From Gemmatimonadaceae bacterium (lineage in GTDB: Bacteria; Gemmatimonadota; Gemmatimonadetes; Gemmatimonadales; Gemmatimonadaceae), in NCBI GenBank assembly GCA_025927495.1, contig JAICLH010000009.1, positions 1 to 35,778 of the forward strand: a stretch of 35,778 nucleotides of DNA, in the 5' to 3' direction. Below, in pieces: positions 27,237 to 35,778 of this stretch. Below the pieces are notes generated by a model. That model ran no database searches, was not told the origin of the DNA, and worked only from the letters and a program-made list of their open reading frames with translations. A program made the position numbers and the translations under genes. Within the stretch, counting starts at the first letter, position 1. The number at the start of each line of letters is the position of its first letter.

Positions 27237-28959
27237 GTGTGTCGGAGCCGCCGCGACTCGGGATAGGGAAACACGTCCGGCATGTCGCCGTGGCGCTGCC
27301 GCTCCTGCATCGACTGCCAGAACTCGACCGTGAACAGCTCGCCGTGCCGCTGCAGAAATCGCTTGCGCAGCTTGCCGGGCGGCAACATGAACGCCTCGAA
27401 TTCTTCGGGGAACACGTCGTTCTCGCCCACGTAGTACCACGGCTCGGCCGCCATTTCCTGCTCCGGCGTTTGGGGCTGCGGCAAGTGGCGGAACACGCAA
27501 TCGGTGAGCAGCGACAACTCATCGTAGTCGTAGAAGATCACGCGTCCGTGCCGGCTCACGCCGAAGTTCTTCATCAGCATGTCGCCCGTGAAGATGTTCG
27601 CGGCCGCGAGGTCCTTGATGGCCGCGCCGTAGTCGAGCACCGCCAGGGCCGCGTCGTACGGCGACGCGTCGCGCAGGTACACGTTGAGCGGCGTCACGCG
27701 CCGCTCGGTGTACAGATGCCTAACGATCACGTGGTCGCCCTTGAGCTGCACCGTCGACGCCGCCGCGTCCAACAGATGCTCGAGCAACGGCTCGCTGAAA
27801 CACGCGCGCGGCAGGTCGAGGTGCTCGAACTCCTGCGCGTCCGCCAGACGCCCCACGCGGTCGCGCACGAACACGAACTGGTATTTGTCCATCACCGTCC
27901 GCCGCGTGGTCCGCTTGGGATGCCCGAACCGGTCCTTGATGATCTTGAACACCACGTTGAGCGTCGGCAGTGTGAACACGCTCATGACGAGCCCCTGGTC
28001 GCCGGGCGCGAACTCGAATCGCGCACCGGGCGCGCCCAGGTGCGCCACGAGCTCCCGATACAGCTCCGTCTTGCCGTGCTTGTTGTAGCCGATCGCGTTG
28101 TACAACTCATCGATGCGCTTGAGCGGCATGATCCCGTGGAGAAAATCCACGACCGCGTGCGGCCGCGCGATTTCGACGAGGAAGTACGACCAACTGAAGC
28201 CGAACACGATGCTCGCTTCGTCCTCGCTCAACAGCACGGCATCCACGTAGATGCCGTCGCCACCGTTGAGCAGCGGGAGGAGCACGGGCAGCGGCTCGTG
28301 ATCGTCGGCGCACAGCAGGCGACCCACGAGATACGCGCCCTTGTTGCGAAAGAACGGCGCCTCGAGCACCTCGAGCGCGTCGAAGCCAACGATCCCCGCA
28401 CCGTGAGGAGCTCCGCGTCGATGCGCTCGGCGACGCGCTCGGCGTCGCCGTCCATGTCCCGCCAGCGCGCGTCCCACGAGAGGTCGTGCAGCATGCGACG
28501 CACCACGTCGGCCGTGTCGCCGCGCCACGCGTAGCGGCGCGTGACCGGCGGCCCGTCATCGATGTCGCCCGGCTCGTTGTCCGGGAACACGTACTCGACG
28601 AGCGGGTTCACGCCCACCGTCGAGAAGATGCGCCGAGTGACCGAGTTGAAGAAGCTCTCGGCGATCTCGCAGTCGGCGCGCTCGGCGATGAGCGCGCCGT
28701 GCATCCACTTGATCTCTTCCCACGTGGCGACATCGGTCACGCAGTCGCCCAACATGGCGCGCGTCTGCGCGAGCACCTCATCGACGCGATGCTTGTACAA
28801 CACGATGCGCTCCGATGCATCGCGCTGCGCCTCGCGCCATTCGCGGCGCACGAAGCGCTCCGACGCGCGGCGCGTGATCGCCCGGAAGCGGCTCTGGTAG
28901 GCGTCGTAGGCTTCGTGAATCGCCGTCGCCACCGCCTCGACGTTCCCGTTGCCGTTCAT
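27233..28959 (-). pseudogene. aceK: Isocitrate dehydrogenase kinase/phosphatase, interrupted by one frameshift
   Basis: Bifunctional AceK phosphorylates Icd to shut it and push isocitrate into the glyoxylate shunt. The N-terminal part, from the ATG at 28957-28959, runs through [12 protein letters not shown] to AELLTVRG. The C-terminal part, in another frame, starts near [27 protein letters not shown] (seen from [10 protein letters not shown] onward) and includes EASIVFGFSWSYF, FKIIKDRFGHPKR, DRVGRLADAQEFEHL, VIVRHLYTERR, LAAANIFTGDMLMKNFGVSRHG and FYDYDE. The frames join at the G4 tract on the minus strand (28394-28397): one extra G restores a continuous protein of about 575 residues, the normal AceK size. 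Either an assembly/sequencing deletion, a real recent mutation or (less likely) recoding. Everything else looks intact. Confidence 0.9.
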
Positions 28960-28976
28960 GTCACTCGACGTAACTT
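28949..28976 (+). promoter_or_regulatory. Predicted sigma-70-type promoter for icd
   Basis: TTGCCG (28949-28954) and TAACTT (28971-28976) with a 16-base spacer, start expected near 28983, giving a leader of about 37 bases before the icd ATG. The -35 lies over the aceK start codon, so the divergent aceK and icd promoters must overlap or compete. Confidence 0.5.
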
Positions 28977-29019
28977 TGCAGAAGTTCCAACGAACATCGA
29001 CGACTGCCCAGGGAGCATC

Positions 29020-30279
29020 ATGTCGACCTCCGCCGTGTCCGAATACAAGAAACTCGTGCCCCCGCCCGCCGCCGGCGAGCCGATCACGATGCGTGACGGC
29101 AAACTGTCCGTGCCCGCCGAGCCCATCATTCCGTTCATCGAAGGCGACGGAACCGGTCCTGATATCTGGCGTGCCGCGCAGGTGGTGCTCGATGGGGCAG
29201 TGAGCAAAGCATACGGCACGAAGCGCCGCATTGCGTGGTATGAAGTGCTGGCCGGCGAGAAATCGAAGAACCTGCTCAACACGTGGCTGCCCGAAGAGAC
29301 GGTCGCCGCGATCTCGGAGTATTTGGTTGCGATCAAAGGGCCACTCACGACGCCGGTGGGCGGCGGCTTTCGCTCGCTCAACGTCGCGCTCCGGCAGCAG
29401 CTCGACCTGTACGCCTGCGTGCGACCGGTGCGTTGGTTCGAGGGTGTGCCGTCGCCCGTCAAGGCGCCACAGGACGTGAACATGGTGATCTTCCGCGAGA
29501 ACACGGAAGACATCTACGCCGGCATCGAGTACAAGGCGCGCACGCCGGAAGCGGAGAAGCTCATTCGCTTCCTCCGCGAGGAGCTCGGTGCGCGCACCAT
29601 TCGATTCCCCGAGTCGAGTGGGATCGGCATCAAGCCGATCTCGGAAGACGGGACCAAGCGTCTCGTGCGCGCCGCGATCGAGTACGCCATCGCCCAGAAG
29701 TACACGAGTGTGACGCTGGTCCACAAGGGCAACATCATGAAGTACACGGAGGGTGCGTTCCGGGACTGGGGCTACGAGACGGCGCGGCAGGAATACGCCG
29801 CGACCGAGCTCGATGGCGGTCCGTGGCTCAAGCTGCCTAACGGCCTGGTGATCAAGGATGTGATCGCCGACGCGTTCCTGCAGCAGATTCTGCTGCGCCC
29901 CAAGGAGTACAGCGTGATCGCGACGCCGAACTTGAACGGCGACTACATCTCCGATGCGCTGGCGGCGCAGGTGGGCGGCATCGGCATCGCGCCGGGCGCG
30001 AACATCAACTATCTCACCGGCCACGCCATATTCGAGGCGACGCACGGCACGGCACCCAAGTACGCCGGCCAGGACAAGGTGAATCCCGGCTCGGTGATTT
30101 TGAGCGGCGAGATGATGCTGCGCTACATGGGGTGGGACGAGGCCGCGGACCGCATCGTGCGCTCGCTCGAGAAGACGATCGCGCAGAAGCGTGTGACGTA
30201 CGACTTCGAGCGGCTGATGCCCGGCTCGACGCTGCTCAAGACGAGCGAGTTCGGGCAGGCAATGGTAGAAAACATGTAG
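29020..30279 (+). CDS. icd: NADP-dependent isocitrate dehydrogenase
   Basis: Oxidative decarboxylation of isocitrate to 2-oxoglutarate. 419 residues from the ATG at 29020, with GGGAG (29011-29015) upstream. It is very close in pattern to the enteric homodimeric enzyme: [108 protein letters not shown] and [12 protein letters not shown]. Ser119 in [10 protein letters not shown] corresponds to the serine that AceK phosphorylates in E. coli (Ser113). The gene is divergent from aceK with 60 bases between starts, and converges on susD across the third inverted repeat. Confidence 0.98.
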   Translation: MSTSAVSEYKKLVPPPAAGEPITMRDGKLSVPAEPIIPFIEGDGTGPDIWRAAQVVLDGAVSKAYGTKRRIAWYEVLAGEKSKNLLNTWLPEETVAAISEYLVAIKGPLTTPVGGGFRSLNVALRQQLDLYACVRPVRWFEGVPSPVKAPQDVNMVIFRENTEDIYAGIEYKARTPEAEKLIRFLREELGARTIRFPESSGIGIKPISEDGTKRLVRAAIEYAIAQKYTSVTLVHKGNIMKYTEGAFRDWGYETARQEYAATELDGGPWLKLPNGLVIKDVIADAFLQQILLRPKEYSVIATPNLNGDYISDALAAQVGGIGIAPGANINYLTGHAIFEATHGTAPKYAGQDKVNPGSVILSGEMMLRYMGWDEAADRIVRSLEKTIAQKRVTYDFERLMPGSTLLKTSEFGQAMVENM

Positions 30280-30282
30280 TCA

Positions 30283-30478
30283 GGGAAGCGCGCGCGCGGG
30301 CGCGCGCTGTGGGAAGCGCTGCCGCTGCGGGAAGCCGCGGCCTAACGGCCGCCTGCGGGAAAGAGGGCGAAAGGCCGGCGACGTGCCCGGCTCTCCTCCC
30401 CCTTTCCTCAGGCGGCCGTTAGGCCGCCGGTTCCCTCAGTGCAACGCTTCCCTCAGCGCGCGTTCGCGCGCGCTTCCC
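30283..30478. repeat. Modular GGGAA-hairpin intergenic inverted repeat, copy 3
   Basis: It starts three bases after the icd stop (GGGAAG 30283-30288) and ends six bases before the susD stop (CTTCCC 30473-30478). Each arm has four modules opening with GGGAA. These include a CG-alternating hairpin (CGCGCGC type), an AGCGCTGCCGCT-like one, a hairpin with GGCCTAACGGCC at its centre, and GGGAAAGAGG. The two arms differ at many bases, but each module keeps its own dyad. Because the genes converge, it could block read-through on both strands, yet it lacks T-runs. Confidence 0.9.
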
Positions 30479-30484
30479 TCTCCG

Positions 30485-31825
30485 TTAGTGGCTCAGGTTC
30501 GGGTTGTTCGCCCGCTCGATGTCCGGCAGCTTGAGGCACAACTGCGCGCCGGCGGGACCGTACTGGCCGCCGTTCCGGTACGGTGATCCTTGCGCCGGAT
30601 CGAGCGAGAGGTTGTTGCGAATTACGTCATACAGACGCTGGCCCTCGAGGAACAACTCACGGCTCCGCTCCTCGATGACCTGGGCGAGCACCGAAGCCTG
30701 ATCTGTCGCGCCGATGTAGGGCGGCAAACCGGCGCGCGCGTGCAGCGTGTTGATGATGGTGATCGCACTGGCCGGGTCTCCGTCGCGGACGTCGGCTTCG
30801 GCGATGATCAGCTGCGCCTCGGACCACTTGGCGACCGGGATCGACGTGCTCACGTCCGGATACTTGAGCTGCTCCCATTCGTGTACGCCGGACTCCGACG
30901 TCTGACCGAACGCCGCCGTCGGCACACGCGGATCGGCCACGCCATCGTACGTCATGCCCTGGTAGCGCGGGCCGACGGAAGACGCGATCCCGGAGCCGTT
31001 GTTCTCCGACCACACACGGTTCTCGCGGCGCGGTATCGTGCCCGACGCCGTCGAGACGTGATCGTAATTCACGTCCGTCACTTGCCCGGCGTCCGCCTTG
31101 GCTGCGTCCCACAGGCCCTGATCTAGCTCCGAGCGCGCCCGCCCGATGTACGCCATCTCGAGCGCGTCCTCATTGTTGCCCGACGATTGCGCCGTTGTGA
31201 TTGCCAGCGTGAACGACGAATCGGCGGACTGGAACATCTGCTGCGGCGTCAGCTCCGTCCCGTACGTGATCGAACCGTCCGGATTCAAGGTGGAGATGAC
31301 CGACGAGCAGAACATCTCGCCTAACTGAATGCGCGCGTACCCCGCGTATGCAGCCAGGGTCGCGATCAGGCTGTCGCGGCTGACGCCGGTCGGCACCTCG
31401 GCGTCGGTCGCGTTCTCGAGGATGCGCAGGACGTTGTCCGCCGACTCGCGGGCGCGGTTCGACGGGATGTAGGTCCCTTCGTCGTCGCAATCGGCGATCG
31501 CGTAGAGCTGCTGGTCCGTGGGCACCGAGCGCTTGTCGTACACCCAGCGCGCGGCCGTCTCGGTGGCGTCCTCGAGCTCGTCCGTCAGCTCGCCACCCAC
31601 GATAATGAATGAGCCTAACGCGCAATCGAAGTCGCCGATCGCGCCGTTCGTGAGAAGAACCGCATTGGCCGGCGTCTCCAGCGGTCCTGCCGGAATGCGG
31701 CTCGGCACAGGCACGTCGAGCAGGCTGTCACACGCAGCGAGCGCGCCAAGCAGGAGCGCCGCGCCGAACAGCAGGATTCCCTGTCTCGACCGTCGCGCCG
31801 TGGTGTTACTCTGCGAGAGTTTCAT
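30485..31825 (-). CDS. RagB/SusD-family outer-membrane lipoprotein
   Basis: 446 residues. The N-terminus has a membrane-targeting signal with lipobox LGALAAC, so Cys32 is the predicted lipid anchor. The rest is alpha-helical with SusD-type blocks: TLAAYAGYARIQLGEMFC, the TPQQMFQSADSSFTLAI repeat-like helix, SEAQLIIAEADVRDGD, ITIINTLHARAGLPPY and VIEERSRELFLEGQRLYDVIR near the C-terminus. The start is the ATG at 31823-31825; the frame is open upstream into susC but without meaning. It is paired with the SusC homologue just upstream, forming a ligand-capture lid for that transporter. Shorter than many Bacteroidetes SusD proteins. Ligand unknown. Confidence 0.92.
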   Translation of the reverse strand: MKLSQSNTTARRSRQGILLFGAALLLGALAACDSLLDVPVPSRIPAGPLETPANAVLLTNGAIGDFDCALGSFIIVGGELTDELEDATETAARWVYDKRSVPTDQQLYAIADCDDEGTYIPSNRARESADNVLRILENATDAEVPTGVSRDSLIATLAAYAGYARIQLGEMFCSSVISTLNPDGSITYGTELTPQQMFQSADSSFTLAITTAQSSGNNEDALEMAYIGRARSELDQGLWDAAKADAGQVTDVNYDHVSTASGTIPRRENRVWSENNGSGIASSVGPRYQGMTYDGVADPRVPTAAFGQTSESGVHEWEQLKYPDVSTSIPVAKWSEAQLIIAEADVRDGDPASAITIINTLHARAGLPPYIGATDQASVLAQVIEERSRELFLEGQRLYDVIRNNLSLDPAQGSPYRNGGQYGPAGAQLCLKLPDIERANNPNLSH

Positions 31826-31854
31826 GAGAGTTGTCGGCTGAGTGAGGTCGTCGG

Positions 31855-34800
31855 TCAAAACGTGAGGTTCAACGTCAGCAGGAACGAGGAGAGCGTCGGT
31901 GTCACCGTCTGCTCCCAGGCCACGCTGGTACCGCGCGAACCGCCGAGGAACTGGGCGGTCGGATCGAGTCCCTTGTAGCTGGTCCAGGTCACCAGGTTGC
32001 GGCCGGCGAGCGTGAGCGACGCCGAGCGCGCGTGCAGCCTGGCCGCCATCTCGTCCGACAGCGCGTACGAGGCCGAGACTTCGCCTAACCGATAGAAGCT
32101 GGCGTTGCTGATCAGGTACGACGGAATGCCTTCCTGCGCGCCGGCGACGATGATCGGGTTGCCGTGCACCGGGTCGGCGAGGTCCTTGCACATACCGCCT
32201 AACTCGAAGTAGCAGCGGATACGCAGGTTGCCGTCGAGCTTCTGGAAGTCGAGCTGATAGTCGACCGTGCCGTAGAGCTTGAGACGCTTCCACAGCGTGA
32301 ACGTCGATGTGAACGCGCCTTCCTTGGTCGGCACGCTCGAGCCCTGGTAGACGTTAGGCGCAGTCGAGCAATCGACCTGCCCGCCATGACCGTCGGCGCA
32401 CATGATGTTGTACGCCGTGCCCGTCCCGTCGACCTGGGCGCTCGTGACCTTGCGCAGGAACCACGCGCCCACCGGGAACCCGTTGATGTCTTCCTGATAG
32501 GTGCCCGGAGAGATCGACGTAACCCCCGGAATGCCGAGGCTGATGATCTTGTTCGTGTTGTGCGAGAAGGACACCGCCGCGTCCCATTGGAAATTGTCGC
32601 CGCGCACCGGCGTCACATTGAGCACCACCTCTTCACCGGAGTTCTTGATGTGGCCGGCGTTGACGAGTCTCTCGAAGCCGAAGCCGGCCGAGGGTACTAC
32701 CTGCTGATCGAGAATTGCGTCGTCGGTGTTCTTGTTGTAGTAGGTGAACTCGAGGCCCACGCGATCGTTGAGGAAGCTGCTCTCGAATCCGGTCTCGAAT
32801 TCCTTGCCACGCTCCGGCCCCAGCTTCGGGTTGCCTAACGTGAGCGGCGTGACGGCCGGCTGGTCGCCCGGCCCCGTAATCGGCGCGTACGTCCTGAGCG
32901 CCGAGAACTGGTCAGGCTGCTGGCCCGTCTCGCCGTACGCGGCGCGCAGACGCAGCGAATTGAGCCAGTCCACGTGGAAGAACGGCTCATCGCTGACCAC
33001 CCAGGACAAGCTGGCCTTGGGGTAGTACGCGCGCTTGAAGTCAGCGCCGAATGCGCTGTTCTTGTCGGACCGCAACGCAAGGGTGAGGTATCGGCGGTCC
33101 TTCCAGCCGATCGTCTCCTGAGCGTAGTAGCCGAGCGTGTTGTTCTCGGTTACGTCCTGGCCGGTGCTCAAGCTGTTCGTCAGCGCGTTGATCGCCGTGA
33201 GGCCTTGCGCCGGGAACACGAAGCCGCCCGCGTTCACGAATTCGTACTTCTTCGTGTAGTACTGCGCGCCGACGGACGTCGCGAAGTTGAAGTCGGAGAG
33301 CCCGACCTTGGCGGTGGCCGCGTAGTCGTACGTGCGGAATTCGTCGGTGTTGTTCGACTGAAACTTGTAGCCTAACGCGTCGGTGCCGATGCCCGTGTTG
33401 TACAGGGAGTCGATGCGCAGCGCCAGCTCCACGTCCATCGTGTTGACCTGGTCAGCGCCCAGGATCAGGCGCTGCGTGAACCACGACGTGGGCTGATGTG
33501 TAAACTGGATGCTCCCGGTGAAGCGGTTGATGTCCTGGAACATGTGGTACTCTTCGTTGTACTGCCACGGCAGCGAACTGCCGAACCCGTATGCGCCCGG
33601 ATCGGACACGGACGCCGGGTCCATGAGCATCGTCGTCCACGGGATGCCGCCGTACCCCGCCTCAGGCGCGAGATTGGTCCGCCCCGTCTGATAGCCCATG
33701 TGCGTCTCGATCTTGAACTTCTCGCTGGGCTGTGCCGTGAGGTTCGCGCGGAAGTTTTCGCGATGCAGATCGTTGGTTTGTTCCGCACCGTCATCGCGCT
33801 CGCTCGTGGCCGACACGTAGTACTGGAACAAGTCGCTTCCACCGCCGATGCCCGCGCGATACTTGCGCGTGTAGCCGTTCTGGAAGATGTCGTTGCCGGT
33901 GTGCTGCTTGTACGCGTTGTTGAGCTGCGTGAAGTCGATCGACTGGAGCTGCCCGTTCACCATGTTCCAGTTCGTCGGCCAACGCCCCTGCGGGTTCATC
34001 ACGAAGTTGGTCCCCTGCGACACGGAAAATTCGTAGCGCGCTGGACCGGCTGCGCCCTGCTTGGTCACGATCTGGATGACACCGTTCGATGCCTCGGTGC
34101 CGTATAGCGTGGCCGCCGAGGGACCGCGAATCACTTCGACCTTGGCGATCTCCTCGGGATCGATGTCGTTCCAGCGCGAGATGGAGCTCGAGCCGAACGC
34201 CTGGTTCACCGGGCCGGTCGCCTGGTCGTTGTCCATGCGCACGCCGTCCACGTAAATGAGCGGCGTTTGCGTGAGGTCGAAGCTCGAGATGCCGCGGACG
34301 CGGATCTTGGCCCCCGTCCCGACCTGGCCCGAGCCTTCGATGACGTCGACGTTAGGCGCGCGTCCGTTGAGCAGCTCCTGGAAGCTCTGGATGGGCGCGA
34401 TCTGCTGGATGCGCGCCGCGTCGATCGTCGTCACGGAGTTGCCGATCTCGCGCTTGGTGGCGGCGCCGGCCGTCGCGGTGACGACGACTTCATCGAGGCT
34501 GGTGGCGCGCGGCTCGAGCACGAACTGGACGGCGGTGTCGCCGACCGTGACGCTCTTCGTCTGCGATGCGTAGCCGATGCGCCGGGCGATGACGGTGGCG
34601 GTGGCGCCCTTGGCGCCGTTGATGCGGAAATGGCCGCTCAAGTCCGAGAGGGCGCCCAACGTGGTGCCCTGTACGACGACCTGCGCGCCCGCGATGGGCT
34701 GGCTGTTCGTCTTGTCGGTGACGTAGCCGGCGATGAGGCCTTGAGCGCTGGCCACGCCAGCCAGCCCCAACTCGAGCGCCATCGCGAGCGTGGCCGCGCG

Positions 34801-34878
34801 GGTGATGACGCGCGCCGCGGACCGCGACTCGCCCCAGCGATGTCGCGTGCGGCGAGAGACACACAGTGGAACAAGCAT
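31855..34878 (-). CDS. SusC/RagA-family TonB-dependent receptor
   Basis: 1007 residues. A signal peptide (cleavage likely after VASAQ, about residue 46) is followed by a carboxypeptidase-D-like regulatory domain (about 47-123: IAGYVTDKTNSQPIAGAQVV). A TonB-box-like DEVVVTATAG and the plug domain (about 140-265, with IRVRGISSFDLTQTPLIYVD and VEVIRGPSAATLYGTEASNG) come next, then a large beta barrel ending in LLTLNLTF, whose C-terminal aromatic residue suits outer-membrane assembly. ATG at 34876-34878 follows GGAGGAGA. Forms a pedestal-bin pair with SusD. No glycoside hydrolase or peptidase is adjacent, so the imported glycan or peptide cannot be named. Confidence 0.96.
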   Translation of the reverse strand: MLVPLCVSRRTRHRWGESRSAARVITRAATLAMALELGLAGVASAQGLIAGYVTDKTNSQPIAGAQVVVQGTTLGALSDLSGHFRINGAKGATATVIARRIGYASQTKSVTVGDTAVQFVLEPRATSLDEVVVTATAGAATKREIGNSVTTIDAARIQQIAPIQSFQELLNGRAPNVDVIEGSGQVGTGAKIRVRGISSFDLTQTPLIYVDGVRMDNDQATGPVNQAFGSSSISRWNDIDPEEIAKVEVIRGPSAATLYGTEASNGVIQIVTKQGAAGPARYEFSVSQGTNFVMNPQGRWPTNWNMVNGQLQSIDFTQLNNAYKQHTGNDIFQNGYTRKYRAGIGGGSDLFQYYVSATSERDDGAEQTNDLHRENFRANLTAQPSEKFKIETHMGYQTGRTNLAPEAGYGGIPWTTMLMDPASVSDPGAYGFGSSLPWQYNEEYHMFQDINRFTGSIQFTHQPTSWFTQRLILGADQVNTMDVELALRIDSLYNTGIGTDALGYKFQSNNTDEFRTYDYAATAKVGLSDFNFATSVGAQYYTKKYEFVNAGGFVFPAQGLTAINALTNSLSTGQDVTENNTLGYYAQETIGWKDRRYLTLALRSDKNSAFGADFKRAYYPKASLSWVVSDEPFFHVDWLNSLRLRAAYGETGQQPDQFSALRTYAPITGPGDQPAVTPLTLGNPKLGPERGKEFETGFESSFLNDRVGLEFTYYNKNTDDAILDQQVVPSAGFGFERLVNAGHIKNSGEEVVLNVTPVRGDNFQWDAAVSFSHNTNKIISLGIPGVTSISPGTYQEDINGFPVGAWFLRKVTSAQVDGTGTAYNIMCADGHGGQVDCSTAPNVYQGSSVPTKEGAFTSTFTLWKRLKLYGTVDYQLDFQKLDGNLRIRCYFELGGMCKDLADPVHGNPIIVAGAQEGIPSYLISNASFYRLGEVSASYALSDEMAARLHARSASLTLAGRNLVTWTSYKGLDPTAQFLGGSRGTSVAWEQTVTPTLSSFLLTLNLTF

Positions 34879-35048
34879 GGATGATCTCCTCCGAAGGAGA
34901 ATCGGAAGGGGGACGGCAGAGTCGTGCTGGTGTGCAATGCTGAATGCAATCCCGGCGACAATGCGGGACCGAACGAGAGGTCGGGAACCTCCTGAACGGG
35001 GTGATCCGTGTTCGGCGAGTGGCGAACTACGGCGGTGTAACGTCGGCT

Positions 35049-35076
35049 AAAGTATCCGGTGTCGCGCGCGGCGCAA
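35049..35076 (-). promoter_or_regulatory. Candidate promoter for susC-susD
   Basis: On the minus strand TTGCGC (35076-35071), 16 bases, then TACTTT (35054-35049). This would give a leader of about 160 bases before susC. No clear operator is visible in the leader (34879-35042). Confidence 0.4.
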
Positions 35077-35100
35077 GATCACCCACGTCCGAGCCATGAA

Positions 35101-35141
35101 AAAACGGAGCGCGATCGCCAAGGACGATCGCGCTCCGTTTT
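35101..35141. terminator. Bidirectional intrinsic terminator
   Basis: A perfect 17-base stem (AAAACGGAGCGCGATCG at 35101-35117 against its complement at 35125-35141) with a 7-base loop. A-rich on one flank and T-rich on the other, so it works as an intrinsic terminator in both directions. It ends the small minus-strand gene at 35167 and insulates the susC promoter just beyond. Confidence 0.85.
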
Positions 35142-35166
35142 CACCCCTGCCCCATTGCTCCCAGAC

Positions 35167-35454
35167 TCACGGCTCCAAGAGACCCGCCGTCCCTTTGCGC
35201 ACATCGCGCGCGCCGTGCGCCACGCCCGTCCCCACCGCCAATCCGAATAACAACGCCGCCCCCGTTCCCACGGCCGGAAGAAACCACACGATCGGCGACG
35301 CCACGAGCGCCGCGACGACTCCCGCTATGATCGGGGCCATCCGGCGCTGCGCCGCGTCCACGTAGCGCAGTCGCGTCCGCACGAAGTGCCGACTGTTCAT
35401 GTAGCCGATCACGACGGCCGCGCCGGTTATCGCTAAGCCTAGAATGCCAAGCAT
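35167..35454 (-). CDS. Small integral membrane protein (hypothetical)
   Basis: 95 residues. ATG at 35452-35454 follows GAGGAGG at ideal spacing, a very strong ribosome site. Hydrophobic segments at about 1-18 and 41-76 (the latter possibly two short helices split by a proline/glycine turn, VWFLPAVGTGAALLFGLA) flank a polar, Arg-rich stretch NSRHFVRTRLRYVDAAQRRM. I do not recognise a family. It is followed by a strong terminator, so it is a stand-alone transcript at its 3' end. Confidence 0.75.
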   Translation of the reverse strand: MLGILGLAITGAAVVIGYMNSRHFVRTRLRYVDAAQRRMAPIIAGVVAALVASPIVWFLPAVGTGAALLFGLAVGTGVAHGARDVRKGTAGLLEP

Positions 35455-35778
35455 GTCGCACCTCCTCTGGTATCTATACGCGACACGCGCTCAGCGAGTT
35501 TCTTCCCGTCAAGTAATCCTGTTCCGAATTGCGGAGACGAATCATCTCGCAGCAGAGAGCGTCTCCGGCCCATGGAACCCGACTGGCTGCGCCACCGAGG
35601 CTCGGTGTGGCGCGGGATGTGGTCCGTCATTTTTTGTTCGTTTTGTGCTTTCCTACCCGTGGTGCGTCCTTCGTTGTTCGTGATCAGCGGGTGTCCAAGC
35701 GGAAATGATGCCTTCGGAGGCCGCGTCGGCCTAGGTTTGTGACCGCCTGAAAAGGTTCGTAATGGTGATTGCGGTGCC
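35455..35778. other. Right-end region without a supported gene
   Basis: 324 bases to the window edge. Upstream of the small minus-strand gene it should contain that gene's promoter; TATAGA on the minus strand near 35475 is a weak -10 candidate. A hairpin with a 2-base bulge (GCGCCACCGAG / CTCGGTGTGGCGC, 35589-35613) lies 16 bases before a T6 run (35630-35635), too far for a standard terminator. An ATG at 35761 near the edge could open a plus-strand gene, but too little is visible. Confidence 0.4.

Noticed and set aside
28394-28397. Programmed -1 frameshift in aceK
   Set aside because: The site lacks a classic X-XXY-YYZ slippery heptamer and I see no stimulatory stem; assembly error or mutation is simpler, though not excluded.
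27239-28534. Plus-strand frame of 431 codons opposite aceK
   Set aside because: Shadow of the conserved AceK C-terminal half; composition is His/Arg/Val-rich as expected of a high-GC antisense frame.
28960-30045. Long minus-strand open frame upstream of aceK, antisense to icd
   Set aside because: icd on the plus strand is a full match to its family; the minus frame is only the codon shadow and the true aceK start is at 28959.
8355-35743. Shared 14-mer CCTAGGTTTGTGAC upstream of tilS (minus) and near the right end (35730-35743)
   Set aside because: A few chance 14-mer repeats are expected in 36 kb of both strands; no common context apart from non-coding DNA.
35680-35778. Possible tRNA-like sequence with GGTTCG near the right end
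   Set aside because: I could not fold acceptor, D and anticodon arms with the required spacing.

Overview
The window is GC-rich, gene-dense bacterial chromosome with no phage, plasmid or IS genes. The mix of genes suggests a member of the Gemmatimonadota or a close relative: a SusC/SusD pair, a PadR-controlled ADOP-type permease, an IleS with a PGIHH signature, LemA with an M48 protease, and a glyoxylate shunt with AceK. This taxonomic call is an inference from gene content and style, not from a marker-gene tree.

Layout. 1-8353 (minus strand) is a long housekeeping run, in transcription order tilS, hpt, ftsH, folP, cdaA, yggS, a DivIVA-like gene, punA and ileS (cut by the window edge). Most junctions overlap by 1-4 bases (TAATG, ATGA, GTGA), with one structured break between ftsH and folP. 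8445-10433 (plus) holds a small membrane protein and the lemA/M48-protease pair. 10472-13614 (minus) is padR plus its ADOP permease, preceded by a concentric palindromic operator candidate. 13716-14405 is a TonB-like protein. 14542-17471 (minus) is aceB-aceA. 17806-20088 (plus) is a KdpE/KdpD-like two-component system with no kdpFABC nearby. 20085-21585 (minus) carries rpsU, infA and a TIGR00027-type methyltransferase. 22046-25991 has a small Cys-containing protein, citrate synthase, an FMN hydroxy-acid oxidase and an OCD-family protein. 26073-30279 has a sarcosine/N-methyltryptophan-oxidase-like flavoprotein overlapping a frameshifted aceK, divergent from icd. 30485-34878 is susC-susD, and 35167-35454 is a small membrane protein.

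How the genes work together. Citrate synthase, isocitrate dehydrogenase, the kinase/phosphatase AceK, isocitrate lyase and malate synthase lie within about 16 kb and make up the branch point between the TCA cycle and the glyoxylate shunt. Icd keeps the serine that AceK phosphorylates, yet aceK as sequenced is broken by one base. The SusC/SusD pair imports an unidentified ligand across the outer membrane and would need TonB-type energy coupling. CdaA makes c-di-AMP.

Two sequence-level patterns are not explained by the genes. First, the heptamer GTTAGGC/GCCTAAC occurs about 51 times by eye, about ten times the chance expectation, in several reading phases, in stop codons and in intergenic DNA. 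Second, three intergenic inverted repeats (4310-4538, 20962-21149, 30283-30478) share a modular design in which each module is GGGAA followed by its own small hairpin. Their outer edges lie within a few bases of the flanking genes.
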